Part shown: positions 36,175 through 48,097 of the stretch, one piece after another | How positions within the stretch are numbered: position 1 is the first letter of the stretch | Layout: every line of letters starts with the position of its first letter | The notes under the pieces: generated by a model | Told to the model about the DNA's origin: nothing | Seen by the model: the letters and a program-made list of their open reading frames with translations, nothing else | The model's database searches: none | Program-made: the position numbers and the translations under genes | Source of the DNA: Parapristionchus giblindavisi | Taxonomy: Eukaryota > Nematoda > Chromadorea > Rhabditida > Diplogasteridae | NCBI GenBank assembly: GCA_943737045.1 | Contig: CALSFV010000224.1 | Location: forward strand, 62,001-126,000 | Length of the DNA stretch: 64,000 nucleotides | Direction of reading: 5' to 3'

Positions 36175-36850
36175 AGTTATCGGACCATCCCGGATATTGT
36201 CGCACACACACGACTCCTTCCACGATCTGCCCGACGATAATCTTTATGAGTGCAGACACAAAACCAAGACTGTTGAGTGATCTTTGCTCTTTGACTACTC
36301 CTGAAGTTGATCTTTGATCTCTTACATTTCATCTGATTGATCATATCGATTGATTCAGTGACGTCACCGAGTACGGGCACACGAAGGAATGGAAGACAGA
36401 GGTACGGTGATTTTTATTAATTGATTAATTGATTTATCTGGTTAATGCACCGATAGTCTGTAAATATCCTTCCTTCAAGTACGTGTCTTGAGAGGTTTCT
36501 TACCCACATCAAACAAAAACGTGTGGGTGGCCGAAAGAATATATTTGAAATTTCAAAGAAAACTGTAAACCTATGGTCTAATTTAGCGGGTGGTCCTACG
36601 CTGGGACCATCAGTGTCGATGATTCTACCAAGGTACGGTAGATTTAGGCCTTACATCTGTTCTCAATGAACAGATGAAATAGTATGGAATATGAAGAGAA
36701 TGTTAATCGAAATATTTCCAGATCGAACGTATCGTACACAAGAAAGCCCCCTCAAGATCTACAACGTCATCTCCTTCCCCACTAATCAATGCATTAGTCT
36801 TCGAATTATTGATTGATTTATTCATAGATTCCTTCCGTATGATGTGCCTC
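36175..36850 (+). pseudogene. Exon-like remnants of an unidentified gene
   Basis: Three plus-strand pieces look coding and are preceded by good acceptors: 36,177-36,277 (SFHDLPDDNLYECRHKTKTV), 36,360-36,400 (DVTEYGHTKEWKTE, followed by gtacgg) and 36,721-36,790 (IERIVHKKAPSRSTTSS). The second and third join in phase, but the first ends at an in-frame TGA without a good donor, and no upstream exon was found. I do not recognise the protein. It may be a decayed 3' end or a gene with exons I missed. Confidence 0.35.
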
Positions 36851-36934
36851 ACTTAATTGATTGATTGTTATTCAACATATATCCTTATTTGATCCATTCA
36901 CTCCAAGTATCGATCAATAATTGATATCCTAATA

Positions 36935-37044
36935 ATGCATCGTTACATTTACCTTACGTGCCTACGCCGTAACCCCTCCCCCGCGTCTCCGAGGCGGCGG
37001 AGGGGGTTACGGCGTAAGCACGTAAGGCAAATGTAACGATGCAT
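36935..37044. repeat. 110-bp near-perfect hairpin
   Basis: ATGCATCGTTACATTTACC is mirrored by the sequence ending at 37,044, and the arms continue through ttacgtgcctacgccgtaaccccctcc to a short GC-rich loop. A related half (gttacatttgcgttacgtgcc) is at 49,745, in gene C. Confidence 0.85.
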
Positions 37045-37274
37045 AAGACGAGACCCTCCAAAATCGAGTATTGCCTAATTACTGTATTATAAGATATTTC
37101 TTGCACGTTTCATAATATAATACGTTTCGTAAATTTAATTTTAATTTTTGGATAAGGTGAAAGCGAGCGTATTGTGTCGAAGCTATAGCTGTGCGATTAT
37201 TGAAGAATCGTTGATATATCGATTGATTATGATGATCTATTGATTGATTGATCTGATATCAGCGCCTGCTGATA

Positions 37275-38168
37275 CAGTCAAAATGCAATAAAGTGAACGA
37301 TAGGGCCCCTCATGGTCTAAACTGTCTAAAAAGGTTGTGTGCTCGCTTAAAAATAATTATTCGTCTTGAAACTGTGAATGCTGGGGTTTTGAGATGTGCT
37401 GACAAGGGGATGGTCGCAACTGGTCCTGGCCATATGAGGTGGCAATAACATGACTAGGATCAGTTTTCGATGCTGATTACAAATCCGTTTTCAGAAAGTG
37501 CCTAATCGACCTGATTTTCGAGAAAATCGGTACTGAAGTTTGGCTTGTTAATTCGAAAAGTCGTGTAGTTTCCTTCACAAACTATCTGGATTGCATCGGA
37601 AAGATTCGGCAATGTAAGGTAAACTATTGCGACAGTTTATAGATGAGTTCACCAGCCCACCCGAACGGTTTGCGCAGGAAACCACACGAATTTCCGAATT
37701 AAAATATCGATTTTCTCGAAAATCAGGTCGATTAGGCACATTCTGAAAACGGATTCGTAATCAGCATCGAAAACTGATCCTAGTCATGTTATTGCCATCT
37801 CATACGGCCAGGACCAGTTGCGACCATCCCCTTGTGAGTCGATTGAAATGAAAATGAAATTTTTAAAATGTTTCTATCGATCGATCGAAAGCTTGGAAAA
37901 ATAAACTTGCAGTACGTCACAAGCGACTCGCAGTGTGTCACTGCCGTATGAACATCACACCACATTGTTTGACATATTTTTTTCTTACGGATGGAGATAC
38001 TTTAAAAATTTCATTTTCATTTCAATCGACTCAGCACATCTCAAAACCCCAACATTCACAGTTTCAAGACGAATAATTATTTTTAAGCGAGCACACAAAC
38101 TTTTTAGACAGTTTAGTCCACGGGGGTCTATGGTGGACCCTATCGTTCACTTTATTGCATTTTGACTG
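37275..38168. mobile_element. Tc1/mariner-like palindromic MITE
   Basis: The termini CAGTCAAAATGCAATAAAG and its complement abut TA on both sides. Arms of about 130 bp are mirrored (37,275-37,402 and 38,036-38,168), and an inner hairpin (tcgattgaaatgaaaatgaa) continues the symmetry. A second element at 37,403-37,834 splits the left side. Confidence 0.8.
37403..37834. mobile_element. 432-bp element with ~145-bp TIRs and a 3-bp TSD
   Basis: Starts CAAGGGGATGGTCGCAACTG and ends in its complement. TGA flanks both sides (37,400-37,402; 37,835-37,837). The opposite arm of the host palindrome reads aatcgactcagcac without interruption, which is the exact empty site. Confidence 0.85.
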
Positions 38169-38225
38169 TATATTGATTAGGACTGATTGAACAATTCATC
38201 ATGCCACAGCGTTCTCATGACTTTC

Positions 38226-38330
38226 AAAGCAAGAACGACCGCTCAACATACAAACTCTCTCGAATACAATGGTCTCTCCTTTGTCTTGCTTTGGAAGAAA
38301 AATGGCTTGGACCAGAATACTGTGATGCTG
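38226..38330. repeat. Dispersed 100-bp block, copy 2
   Basis: Shares acgaccgctcaacata, aaactctctc, gtcttgcttt, aaaatggcttg and accagaatactgtga with 7,768-7,870. It lies just downstream of gene A. Confidence 0.6.
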
Positions 38331-38616
38331 ATATAACTGTCTTTTTGTGTATTTATCGTCGTTATTATCAGACTGCTTCATCTCATTATATAGTAAAATG
38401 TAGTCTTCCATTACGGTACTTTGCTTACTTTTATTTGTTCACGATTTAACTTTACACGAGTTCTGATTTTTCGCTACAAAATAATAACGAAAACGAAACA
38501 ACAGAAAAGGTTCGAATTTAACAGATGTACAAAAATCAGTGAGTGTACAGGTGAGTATGAATTCATTTAGCAAGATAAAGGCATAACAATTTAGCAATTC
38601 AAAAATCAATCGATAT

Positions 38617-41151
38617 TCATTCCATAAAATACTTCTCAGCGTGACGCAATCCAATGAGAGTGCTCATAAGCTCGAAGACAGTTAAAAGATCCTAAAATAC
38701 ATCAATGAAAGATCAAAGATCAATTCAAGCAAAATTAAACCTCAAGGTTCATCTGCTTGCAATGTCGATATGATACCATATGCCGATAGTAATCATTAAT
38801 ATCACGAGAGAGAAATCCACAAGGTGAACATGAGCCTCTCTGGAAAGAATTGGCATTCTATCTATAAAACACCATGAAGCGCATTATTACTTAATAGTTT
38901 TATTATTACAGTTATTTTACATACGTGCATGCAAATCACTCCTGTACATTGATTTATTTACTAATTTAATCTTTAGTATCCAATATATTGACATAAAAAT
39001 GACATAAAAGGGAAAGACATACTCCATTTGCGACAAGATATTGGTGAATGTCACGTAATACATCATTGCCAGCCTCACCGAGTACATTATATTCTAGATT
39101 AAATTTACCTGAAAAGAGAGTTATGATGATCAGTCAATATCCCCAGAGTGTAAAGTTAGTGTAGTTGCCCACTTATGGGGACGCAAATGAAAGGTTGTGT
39201 ATAAGCAAAATTGATCAATTTAAAGTAACTCATGTACATTGAAGAAGTTCGTTAACTCTTGGCTTAATTCGATCGACAATCTCAACTTCCGAATCGATAT
39301 CACGTTTTATCATATCATTGTTAAATCTTTTATGTCCTTCAGCGAACTGTTCGTCTTCTCTGCGGAGCCAACTGAAGAATTACAGTTTAGCAATAATCAG
39401 AAAAAAAGGAATTGAAAATATATTTGAAAACACACATTCGGATATCGTCTTTAAAGGCATTCTCATAAATAGATGTTACGTTAATCACGTTCGTGTGCTG
39501 ATCTACTACCTTAAACATGAAACGATTCATACTTTCAAACATCATGATCATACCGTGTGTTGTGTTTCAGTCATGTGGAGAATATACATGTGTGGAGCAG
39601 AGAAGCTTGATCCACACTCCTTACACGCCAAACCCTAGTGATCAAATCAAGATGGATGTGAAAAGATCGATAACGTTAGCAGTATAACTCGATAACGTAA
39701 ATTTGAGGTATCGTTTAAAATAGTAGCCTCGATATTCCAGGTATCGCAAAATCAACTCAAATAACTAGAAATATACAGTATGTCAGATTGACATGGGAAC
39801 CGGGGGCATCTCCGAGTTTCCCCTCTATCCCCTCGCATTATTGCGCCTAGAATATTGAATATCAGTCGTAAGAATAGTTCATATTGTTTTACTCTTTTCT
39901 AGGCCTATTTAATCATGTAAAGTTGGGGAATTTTATAAATAACGTAGCCTGGTAACTGCTATGCTGTAAATCTCTCACAAATTGCCGCAGGATAAGTTCC
40001 CAGTTCTTCTCAGCACTTAGATCCATTCGATATGAATATTCCGGATACTTTAACTTTGCAGCATAGATAGCCAACGGCACTAAGGAAAGAAACAATTAAT
40101 GAAATGGTTCTTTTTTTTCTAAATATAAAAGTACCTCTTTGATGCTCAGGAACGGAAGGAACAATGATATTAGCAACAGTATCAATAACCTTTGCAATCA
40201 TACGGTACAATCGATCAATCTCATCCTGCAATGTACTTATTGATTACTTGCAAGTAATGCCTGTTCCTATATTTGTGGCATTTTTGAGAAGCCTCACAAA
40301 ATAAAGCATGGTTTAACTGTTTCCCTTAAAAGTAATATTCAAAATGATAAATATGACCTTTGGTGAGGTCTTCAAACTTTCATTCTTGCATTCTTTAACG
40401 TCACATGATTGAATCTGAACATATAATTGTTTGATTATTCCAAAAAGAGAGCTAATTTATTCCAAATTGATCATCACCGATCACATTTCCCTAAGCTTAT
40501 TATCACTATTAGATTATCTAAATAATAGTTTAGCAAATATAATTTTTTTCAATACTTGTTTGTTTTTGAATTATATTAAAGAGTCAACCTTAACACCTTT
40601 CAATGCCCTCTCAATGGCATTAATTCGTTCATTTATTTTATTAGAATTTATTAGCTGATTTGTCAGATTCTTCACGTCCTGAAAATAATTGTAATGATGC
40701 AATTGGGAAAAAGCAAATGACCCACCATTCGCATATTCTTCAACTCATTCTCATTCTGATTATCCTCATCTATTATGAAAGGACATTCAATTCCATTAGT
40801 ATTACGAAGAGATTCTAAAAGAAAAGAACATTTCTTATTCGGTAGTCTATTCAATCAATTTTCCAATTATCGACCAATCAATCAACCAACCAACAAATTA
40901 CTCATTCACTAATTAATCAATAAATAAAGCTATGAAAATAAAACTTACCAAGCGATTGAAATGCTCCAATATCTCCAATTCTAATTTGAAATGAAGAATT
41001 AAACCATTCTTTTCGGTACCATTCTTGCATCTGTTTTTCATTGAATGGTCCTCTGACAATTAATCTTTATCGTGAAAAATTATCTGCCCAAATGGAATAC
41101 CCACTTCAGAATGTTCTGCTTATCAAGGAAGAAAAATGGTTTCTTCGCCAT
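38617..41151 (-). CDS. GYF-domain, two-C2H2-finger protein, copy A
   Basis: Exons 41151-41105, 41052-40949, 40814-40726, 40678-40589, 40225-40135, 40079-39979, 39634-39554, 39509-39436, 39371-39238, 39108-39023, 38839-38741 and 38691-38617 join in frame to 356 residues. The N-terminus has the GYF core GPFNEKQMQEWYRKEWF; GYF domains bind proline-rich peptides. Finger 1 is CKEC-x12-H-x5-H, finger 2 CSPC-x12-H-x5-H. The exon corresponding to exon 5 of B and D (40,414-40,359) is 56 nt and would shift the frame, so it must be skipped or is dead. A is the most diverged member of the array. Fingers of this spacing may bind nucleic acid; the function is unknown. Confidence 0.82.
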
Positions 41152-41379
41152 TTCTGAAAATAAATATAAAAATGCATTCGGAGTCGAATAAATTATTAAA
41201 TCATTAAAAGCGGTTTGAATGTCCTGTACATATTCATTTAGTTACAGTAACGAATCCATTTGAGAAAATAAAGTATCAACTAGCAGCAATCAAGTTATCG
41301 ATTTTCACGAAATATTATAGACAGAATGTGATAAATAACTGTTGCCCAGTTTTCCAATCAATTGATCAATAAATCAATA

Positions 41380-41660
41380 AAATCATTCAATTAATATCAC
41401 TACGACAATACTCAACTATCACATTATTGATTTATTTTCGAATATCAGATATATAACTGCCGAGAAACAGAACTTCACTCGTTTTTATTATCGTTCATGA
41501 GCAATTATCTCTTTTATCATTCAAAAGAACAAACAAAGTAAAACAATAACTGTGGATACTGTAACGAAACAGATCTAACGGATAAATCGATAAAGAAAAC
41601 AAAAATGGAGTAAGAAACAGTTCACCAGAATATAACAAAATAGTAACAAAGTAATTGATC
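41380..41660. promoter_or_regulatory. Conserved upstream block, copy of gene A
   Basis: The text tatcactacgacaata, cagatatataactg, gagaaacag, acttcactcgttt and caaagtaaaacaataac is kept in order in four places, each about 230-430 bp upstream of a GYF gene once insertions are removed. It may be a shared promoter or the 3' UTR of the preceding unit. Confidence 0.5.
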
Positions 41661-41684
41661 GATCTGGAATATATCGATCCATAT

Positions 41685-44600
41685 TCATTCCAAGAAATAC
41701 TTCTCAGCGTATCGAATACTAATTAAATGAATGATCATAGTTTCGAAAGTCACTTCCTGCAAAAAAATTCGAACTACATAGTAAAGTTGAAGGTGCATGG
41801 GTATTTGAAACAATGAAAATATGTCGTTTTCTACCCCTGCCGAGTCTTTCATGCGGGTCGGTTCGAAAGTGAAGTATGGGATTTGCCGTTATGCCGCCAC
41901 TATAAAAACCCCGTATGTATGTCACGTAAATTGTCACTCTTAATGAGCAGTCAGTTCTGTGAATTGCAATAGTAGTATATCTGTGAGAAAAGCGAACAAG
42001 TCTACGGGACATAAAGGGGGTGGACAATTCGGCGCCCTTTTCGGCAACGGATCATAAATTGGTTGGAAGGTGGCCCACAAAAGTTGCACCATTGTTATCA
42101 GTATGGGTGTACGGTATTGGGTTGCAATAACCGTCAGGAATCGCGAACCGATTTTTTTTCATTCGACCCATGATAGGGGTTCATGGTTGAGAATGGCCGA
42201 GGTCGAAAATTCATGAAGGCCCGAGATTAAACACTAGTTGCCAATATATCAACAGTGAGCCAACTTATATTTTTTTAGAACTTTTTTTAGATACCATAAC
42301 CCGAACTACCGTAATTGCACCGGGATTTGCCTTGAACTACACTACAATATTATAGGGTAGCTAGACTACGGTAGTTCGAGTTGCGCTATAAAGAAAAATA
42401 AAAGTTCGCTCACTGTTGATATAATGGCAACTAGTATTTGGTGTGAGACCATCATGAATTTTTCGACCACAGCCATTATCAAAAAAAAATCTGGGTCATG
42501 AGTCGAATGAAAAAAAAAACAGTTCGCGATTCATGACTGTTACGGTAGCGGTATACCGCACACGACAACTGATAATAATGGTACAACTTTTGTTGTCGTA
42601 GGTCACCTCCCAACCGATTTATGATCCGTTGCCGAAATTTGTGTTGTAGAATTGTCCACCCCCGAATTGCAATAGTAGTACAACTGCGAAAAAATCCAAC
42701 CAATTTATGAAATGGTCGTTACCGAATTTCCACCCCACCCCAATACATATAAATATAAGTATTTTTTTATATCGCCGACATAATTATATCCTATTCTTCT
42801 CCCACGAAGGGTTCTTTTTGACAGAATAACTCTACAATGATGCAAATGCACGGTCATACCGTAGACGCCGTTACCCGTCAGGCAACTTTGCTACATAGCA
42901 ACATTAGTGAAATCAAAGATAAAAGATTACAGTTTTCCCTTTTAAAAACTTAATTTACCTTAAGATCCATCTTTTTGAAATGACTATAAGATAATACGTG
43001 TCGATAGTAATCATCGATATCATGACAAAGAAATCCACAAGCGGAACATGAGCCTCTCTGGAAAGAATCGGATCAATATTTTACAATATTCAATTAATAT
43101 TTAAAAATAAATATAAAAGATGGGAACGTACGCCATTTGCGATAAGAGACTCATTAATATCACACACTACATCATTGCCAGGTTCACCTCTCATTTTTGA
43201 ATTGAAAGTCAATGAATCTGAACAGTTAGAGTGGATATTAGTGTTGTTTAGTCGAATGTATTCAGCGAATATTTTCGGTCGAATAAAATTTAGCTTTTTA
43301 GTCGACCGGTCGTTTTAGTCTAGACTAAAAATGACATTTTATTCGAGACTAAAATTTAGTCGAGACTAAATTTGCTTTTAGTCGAGACTAAAAGTGTTCA
43401 AAATGCGATAAAATGAACAATTGGGGAAAACCATTCCATTCATAGGTGGGCACGCTGTGGGAAAGGATATGCGCAAACCGGGGAATTGTAAGGCAAGGCT
43501 ATGCGCATGGCCATTTTTAGCAGATTTGACCGGAAATTTTCCAATTTTTACGAGGTAAGGCCATACGCAAGGTCCCGCAAGGCTGTGCGCAAAAAGAATT
43601 CATGTCACGCGCCCACCTATGATTCCATTACACGGGCTGGGATTTGACGGATTCACGGTATCCATCCGTCAAAAATTAAAGCGATAATAAAAGCTGAAAT
43701 GGGCGAGAATAATCAATAAAAATATGTAATTTTTAAATTATATATTTTCAACTACCATCCCTTTTTTTTCACGATAAATGAAGTACTGTAAATGTGTTCA
43801 GTAATGAACACAATCGCTTTTCGTCATGTAATAAGAACATCCAAATTTATGATTTTGAGTAATTAACTACGAATCGATGTTTATGTTATGTCGTTGTGTT
43901 TTTTGTTGCTCTTGGTTGAAAACCCAAGGTAAAAGATGTTTTTGAATTGAGCAAGAGTCATTTACAATATTTTGACGAATTTGACGGTATTTGACGGATT
44001 TTCTAACCGTCAAATTGACGTTTTGACGAATCCGTCAAATTTTCATTTGACGCCCTGCCCTGGTCGAGATTAAATTTTATTACATCTAACAACACTAGTG
44101 GATATTGATTTATTGGCACTTATCAGTTTTTTTTTGGTCCAGGGAAAATTTGCATTAAACTCGCTGTCCCTTGACACTAGGGTGGCGAGAATTGCTCTCG
44201 AATGAGCCTGTTTTGTAGTCTCTATCGAGTCGAGGTCGAATGGAGAGGATATTCGTTCCCCTTGGCAGTCTCCATCTCTCTCCCTCGGATAATCGTTTTT
44301 AGGTCGAATCGAAGTCGAGTCGAGCGTTTTTCAAGGCCGTGTTTGAACAAAACTAGACAAATTATGTATATTTGAAAGCAGCATAACGAGATCTTTAAAA
44401 TGATACACAATTCACATCAAATAATTCAAATTCAAATTTCTCTTTTTCTTTGATGAGTACCGTATCCCAATACATTAAATGGGATATGAGTGAGATTGAA
44501 GAGTTTAAATCTTATGACGAATTGGAACTTTAATAATAGTTTTGCCATAATGATTGTTATCAAATTAATATTATTGTTGTTTCATAAACCAACAAATTAT

Positions 44601-47303
44601 TAAGAAAACATTTTTTTGAAAAAAATTGTTAAATTTGGCTTCGTTTTATAGCACTTAATGAGCTCATGTCAGAAGTTTAAAAAGTTTTGAATTTGGTCAA
44701 TGCAGTGCTGAGAAAAACCTTTCCATTCGATTTCGACTCGACTGTTTTTTGACTATTCGAGACAACTCTCCCGGCTCATTCGATGAGAGAGAGATCGTAA
44801 ATGCCTCTCTCCTCGATAACTCGGCCAAGACTGCCAGTGGGAACGAATACTCTTGCGCCATTCTTGCCACCCTACTTGACACTCGCCATTCCTTAATTAG
44901 ATTGTCCATCCCTTTCCATTTCTTAATTTGTCTAAATGAATGCGCGGTCTAACTTTGATGTAGTCGACCCCATACATTGCCATACCCTCGCAGTGCGAGG
45001 ATTGACCCACTATATAAGACCCATTTTAGGCCACTTGATAAAAAATAAAGCCAAAAATGACTATTTTTATGCGAAAATAACGAATTTTGTGAATCAACCC
45101 ACCCTATTTCGAGAATTGACCCACTGTATAAAAATAGACGGCGAGGGTACCGAAAATGTATGGTCGACCCTGCCATCGTGGAAAGCGAAAGCCCCTCCCC
45201 TCGCAGGGGCTGTTCTTCAAATGCAGAACTTATGCAAATTTCCCTGGGCTAAAAAAAGAAAAAAAGTTCCGTTTTAATTATATTCGCAATGGATCACGAA
45301 CAAACTGAAGGGGCAAAAACCTTTGTCAACGGACTTCGTTTCACACTACGTCATTGCTAATTTATAACCTTCCATAATATCCTTGATCTTTGGTGCTACT
45401 CGATCGATAATGGCAGATTCAGATTCGATCATACGAACAGTAATTTCAGTTTTAAATCTTTGATTTCCTTCAGCAAAATCTTTCTCTTCTTTGCGAAGCC
45501 ATCTGAAAAAAAAACCAAAAAAAAAAAATTTCGTAAAAATCCACAAAAAAACTTTTTGATTTCGTCTTCGAATGCATTCTTATAAAGCTCCGTAATATTG
45601 ATAAAATTGGAAGGACCATTGGCAATCTTAAGCATGAAATTGTATGTGGTGTTCCGAAAGCAACAGTATTATCGTACCACGTGTGGTGTATCAATCGTAT
45701 GAAGAATAAACAGGTGCGGTGCATAGAAGAGAAATCCACACGTGTTGCATACGAAACACTAATAATTAAATTAAGATAATGTGTAATAGACATAGAAAAG
45801 AAAGTCACATTGGCATGCAACAATTTATTTCTTTATCTTTTGGCAATAAAATTAACTATTTATGTTTATTTACTTTGTTCATCTCTCCACTCTCGACTAC
45901 CCTCGTCCATTCCATCAAGAAAAAAAAATTAACAATTTAGTGCACATTTGCGGAACAAGCGCCTCATTTTCAGGGCAGACAAAGACAAGTTCATTTTTAT
46001 GTGAAAGATTACATTTTAGGTGAAAAATAACGATTCTTCTAAATCGACCTGACACTCCATTATCATTATTATTATTATTATTATTATTACATAACTCTGT
46101 TCATATTATTATCGCCATTCTAGTTAAAATATTCGACAAAAATGCTCACCGATTGTTTGAAGATATTGATCATGTTTTCTTCAATATTTAGATCAGCTTT
46201 ATAATAGTCCGAAAATTGTGTCTTCAATGTCGCCATAGCCCAGAAATCTAGGAATAGCATTCTTTTTTCGAACAAAAAAGAAGCGGCCAATTGCATCATT
46301 CAATTATTCGCAAGATTATGAAACTATCAAACAAATAAAAGCCAACCTTTCTGGTTTTTTGGAAAAGACGAGGGAACACAGCTTATAGTAATAGTGTAGA
46401 ACACCTTTGCAATCATACGACACAATCTATCAATCTCCTCCTGCAGTACATCAATATTCATAGCATATTTACAATCATCAGCAGGAAATAATCAATTAAT
46501 CGATTTTCGAATGAATAATTATAAATAAATATTCGGAAGCTTTAAAAAACAGACCTTTGGTGAGCGTTTCTCACGTTGATTATTGGATTCTTTAGCATCA
46601 CCCGAAGAGTGAATCTATATTTATTGATTGAAAAAAGATAAAAATAGAATTTTTTTAAACGGAATTCAAGTATAATGAAATATAATAAAAAGATTACCTT
46701 TAGATCTTTCATAGTCTTTTCAATAGCTTCTATTCTTTCTCTTACAGTATCAGAGAGTATAGACCGATTTTTTAGAGTATGCAAGGTCTGAAAGAATAAT
46801 AATTAAATTGATGAAAAATCAAGAATGACCAACCATTCGTATATTCTTCAAATCATTCTCATTCTGATCATCTTTATCTTGTATGAAAGGACATTCAAAT
46901 CCATTAGAATTACGAAGAGATTCTAAAAGAAAAGAAAATAATCTCAATCGCGTAGTAGATAAGCATTTTTCTAGTCAAACGATCAATAAATCAATAAACT
47001 CATCACTCATGCATTAATCAGTCAATCAATAAATCGATCGATGAAGCAATTAATATCAAACTCACCAAGTGATTGAAATGCTCCAGTATCTCCAATTCTA
47101 ATTTGAAAAGAAGAATTAAACCATCCTTTTCTGTACCATTCTTGCATCTGTTTCTCAGTGAATGGACCTCTGTAATTTCATATCAATTAGATAAAGACCA
47201 AAATAGAAATGGGTTTGAGATAATAAAAAGATTGCGAATTCAAGATGGTAACTCACTTCAATTCATCTTTCTTATCTCGGAAGTAGATAGGCTGATCGAC
47301 CAT
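41685..47303 (-). CDS. GYF-domain, two-C2H2-finger protein, copy B
   Basis: Thirteen exons run from the ATG at 47303 (M-V-D-Q-P-I-Y-F-R) to a stop at 41685. The order is GYF core GPFTEKQMQEWYRKGWF, an acidic linker (ECPFIQDKDDQNEND), a helical segment (RERIEAIEKTMKDLK), the cassette exon 5 (IHSSGDAKE), finger 1 (CNTC-x12-H-x5-H), the WLRKEEKDFAEGNQRF block, a GEPGNDV block and finger 2 (CSAC-x12-H-x5-H), ending YAEKYFLE. The exon 9 donor is GTTTTT, weaker than in the paralogues. Intron 10 holds a Mutator-like element with nested MITEs and a family 5 MITE; intron 12 holds a palindromic element. Phases are consistent, so it looks translatable despite the large introns. Confidence 0.8.
42016..42663. 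mobile_element. Palindromic family 3 element, copy 1
   Basis: GGGGGTGGACAATTCGG is mirrored by the end near 42,663; both arms (~310 bp) share caacggatcataaat, gtcaggaatcgcgaa and actagttgccaa. It lies in intron 12 of gene B. The sequence gaattgcaatagtagta recurs on both outer sides, but not as a simple short target duplication. Confidence 0.8.
43441..43621. mobile_element. MITE family 1 nested in the Mutator-like element
   Basis: CATAGGTGGGCACG to GCGCCCACCTATG with ATTCCATT duplicated on both sides (43,433-43,440; 43,622-43,629). Confidence 0.9.
43629..44061. repeat. tttgacgg foldback segment
   Basis: It opens gggctgggatttgacgga and closes ttcatttgacgccctgccc; both ends are rich in tttgacgg / ccgtcaaa words. 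It is related to the short insertion at 30,182. Confidence 0.55.
44107..44970. other. Rest of gene B intron 10
   Basis: AT-rich DNA holding an inverted tcgaatcgaagtcgagtcgag / ctcgactcg-like pair between about 44,170 and 44,900 (tgagcctgttttgtag side and aactctcccggctcattcga side). No exons were found. Confidence 0.4.
44971..45162. mobile_element. MITE family 5, copy 2
   Basis: CATACATTGCCATACCCTCG to GTACCGAAAATGTATG; GTCGACCC is duplicated on both sides (44,963-44,970; 45,163-45,170). It lies in intron 10 of gene B. Confidence 0.87.
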
Positions 47304-47497
47304 TTAGTATAATTAGTCTAATATTCGAATTGGAACAATTAGAGAAACTCTGAAAAGGAAGTAGAAACTACTGATACAAAGAAAGTGAGAATGAAGATGA
47401 AAGCTGAATAGACTGTGTACTGTTTGAATTAATGCTTGATATCACACGATTTAATCATTAAAAAATACATTTATGAGATTATAGCATGCCTACTTAC

Positions 47498-48097
47498 ATG
47501 GGAATGGTCGGAACTCACATAAGGGTTTACTAAATCGACTACGCTGATTCCAAATCAGCCTTAAAAACCTGCGAAATGTTTTTGTGAAGCGAGTTATAGC
47601 CCTACGAAAGGCGATTTTTTTTATTTTTCAAGCGATTGTTCAACTGATTTCCCCGCGCGATATAAATTTTCTCTCGCTATTCTCTTCTATTCTCTTCTCT
47701 ATCCATTCCTAGCTGCAGCATGGTAAAGTGTTATGATGTTTTGTTGGCATTTCGGAGGCAGCTGGTTTGATTCCCCGGCTGTGAACTTCTTTTACTGATT
47801 CATGTGCGGACATTTTTTATAAATTACAAAAATCCCTCCGGAATACCAACCAATCATCGTAACACTTGACCACGCTGCAGCTGGGAGTGGAGAGAAATGA
47901 GCATGATCGTGTTGCGAGGGGAAATCAGTTGAAAAATCGCTTGGAAATTGGAAAAAAAGATTTTTTCGCCGGGCTACAACTCGCTTCACAAAAACATTTC
48001 GCAGGTTTTTAAGACTGATTTGGAATCAGCGTAGTCGATTTAGTAAACCCTGCAACTTTCGTGAAAATCGGGATATGTGAGATCCGACCATTCCCAT
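47498..48097. mobile_element. 600-bp foldback element with tRNA-like centre
   Basis: ATGGGAATGGTCGGA at the left is mirrored by TCCGACCATTCCCAT at the right, and the arms continue through gtttactaaatcgactacgc and aacatttcgcaggtttttaag. Near the centre, 47,712-47,790 reads GCAGCATGGTAAAG and GGTTTGATTCCCCGGCTG, like a tRNA A box and T arm. It lies between gene B and its conserved upstream block. Confidence 0.78.

Larger units (their letters stand above)
43240..44096. mobile_element. Mutator-like element, 10-bp TSD, nested contents
   Basis: Starts AGTGTTGTTTAGTCG and ends AACAACACT. AGTGGATATT is duplicated on both sides (43,230-43,239; 44,097-44,106). Paralogues D and E read gagagttggatattga there, the empty site. 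A 9-10-bp duplication suggests a Mutator-type element; no transposase is present. Inside lie a family 1 MITE and a gggctgggatttgacgg element. Confidence 0.82.
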
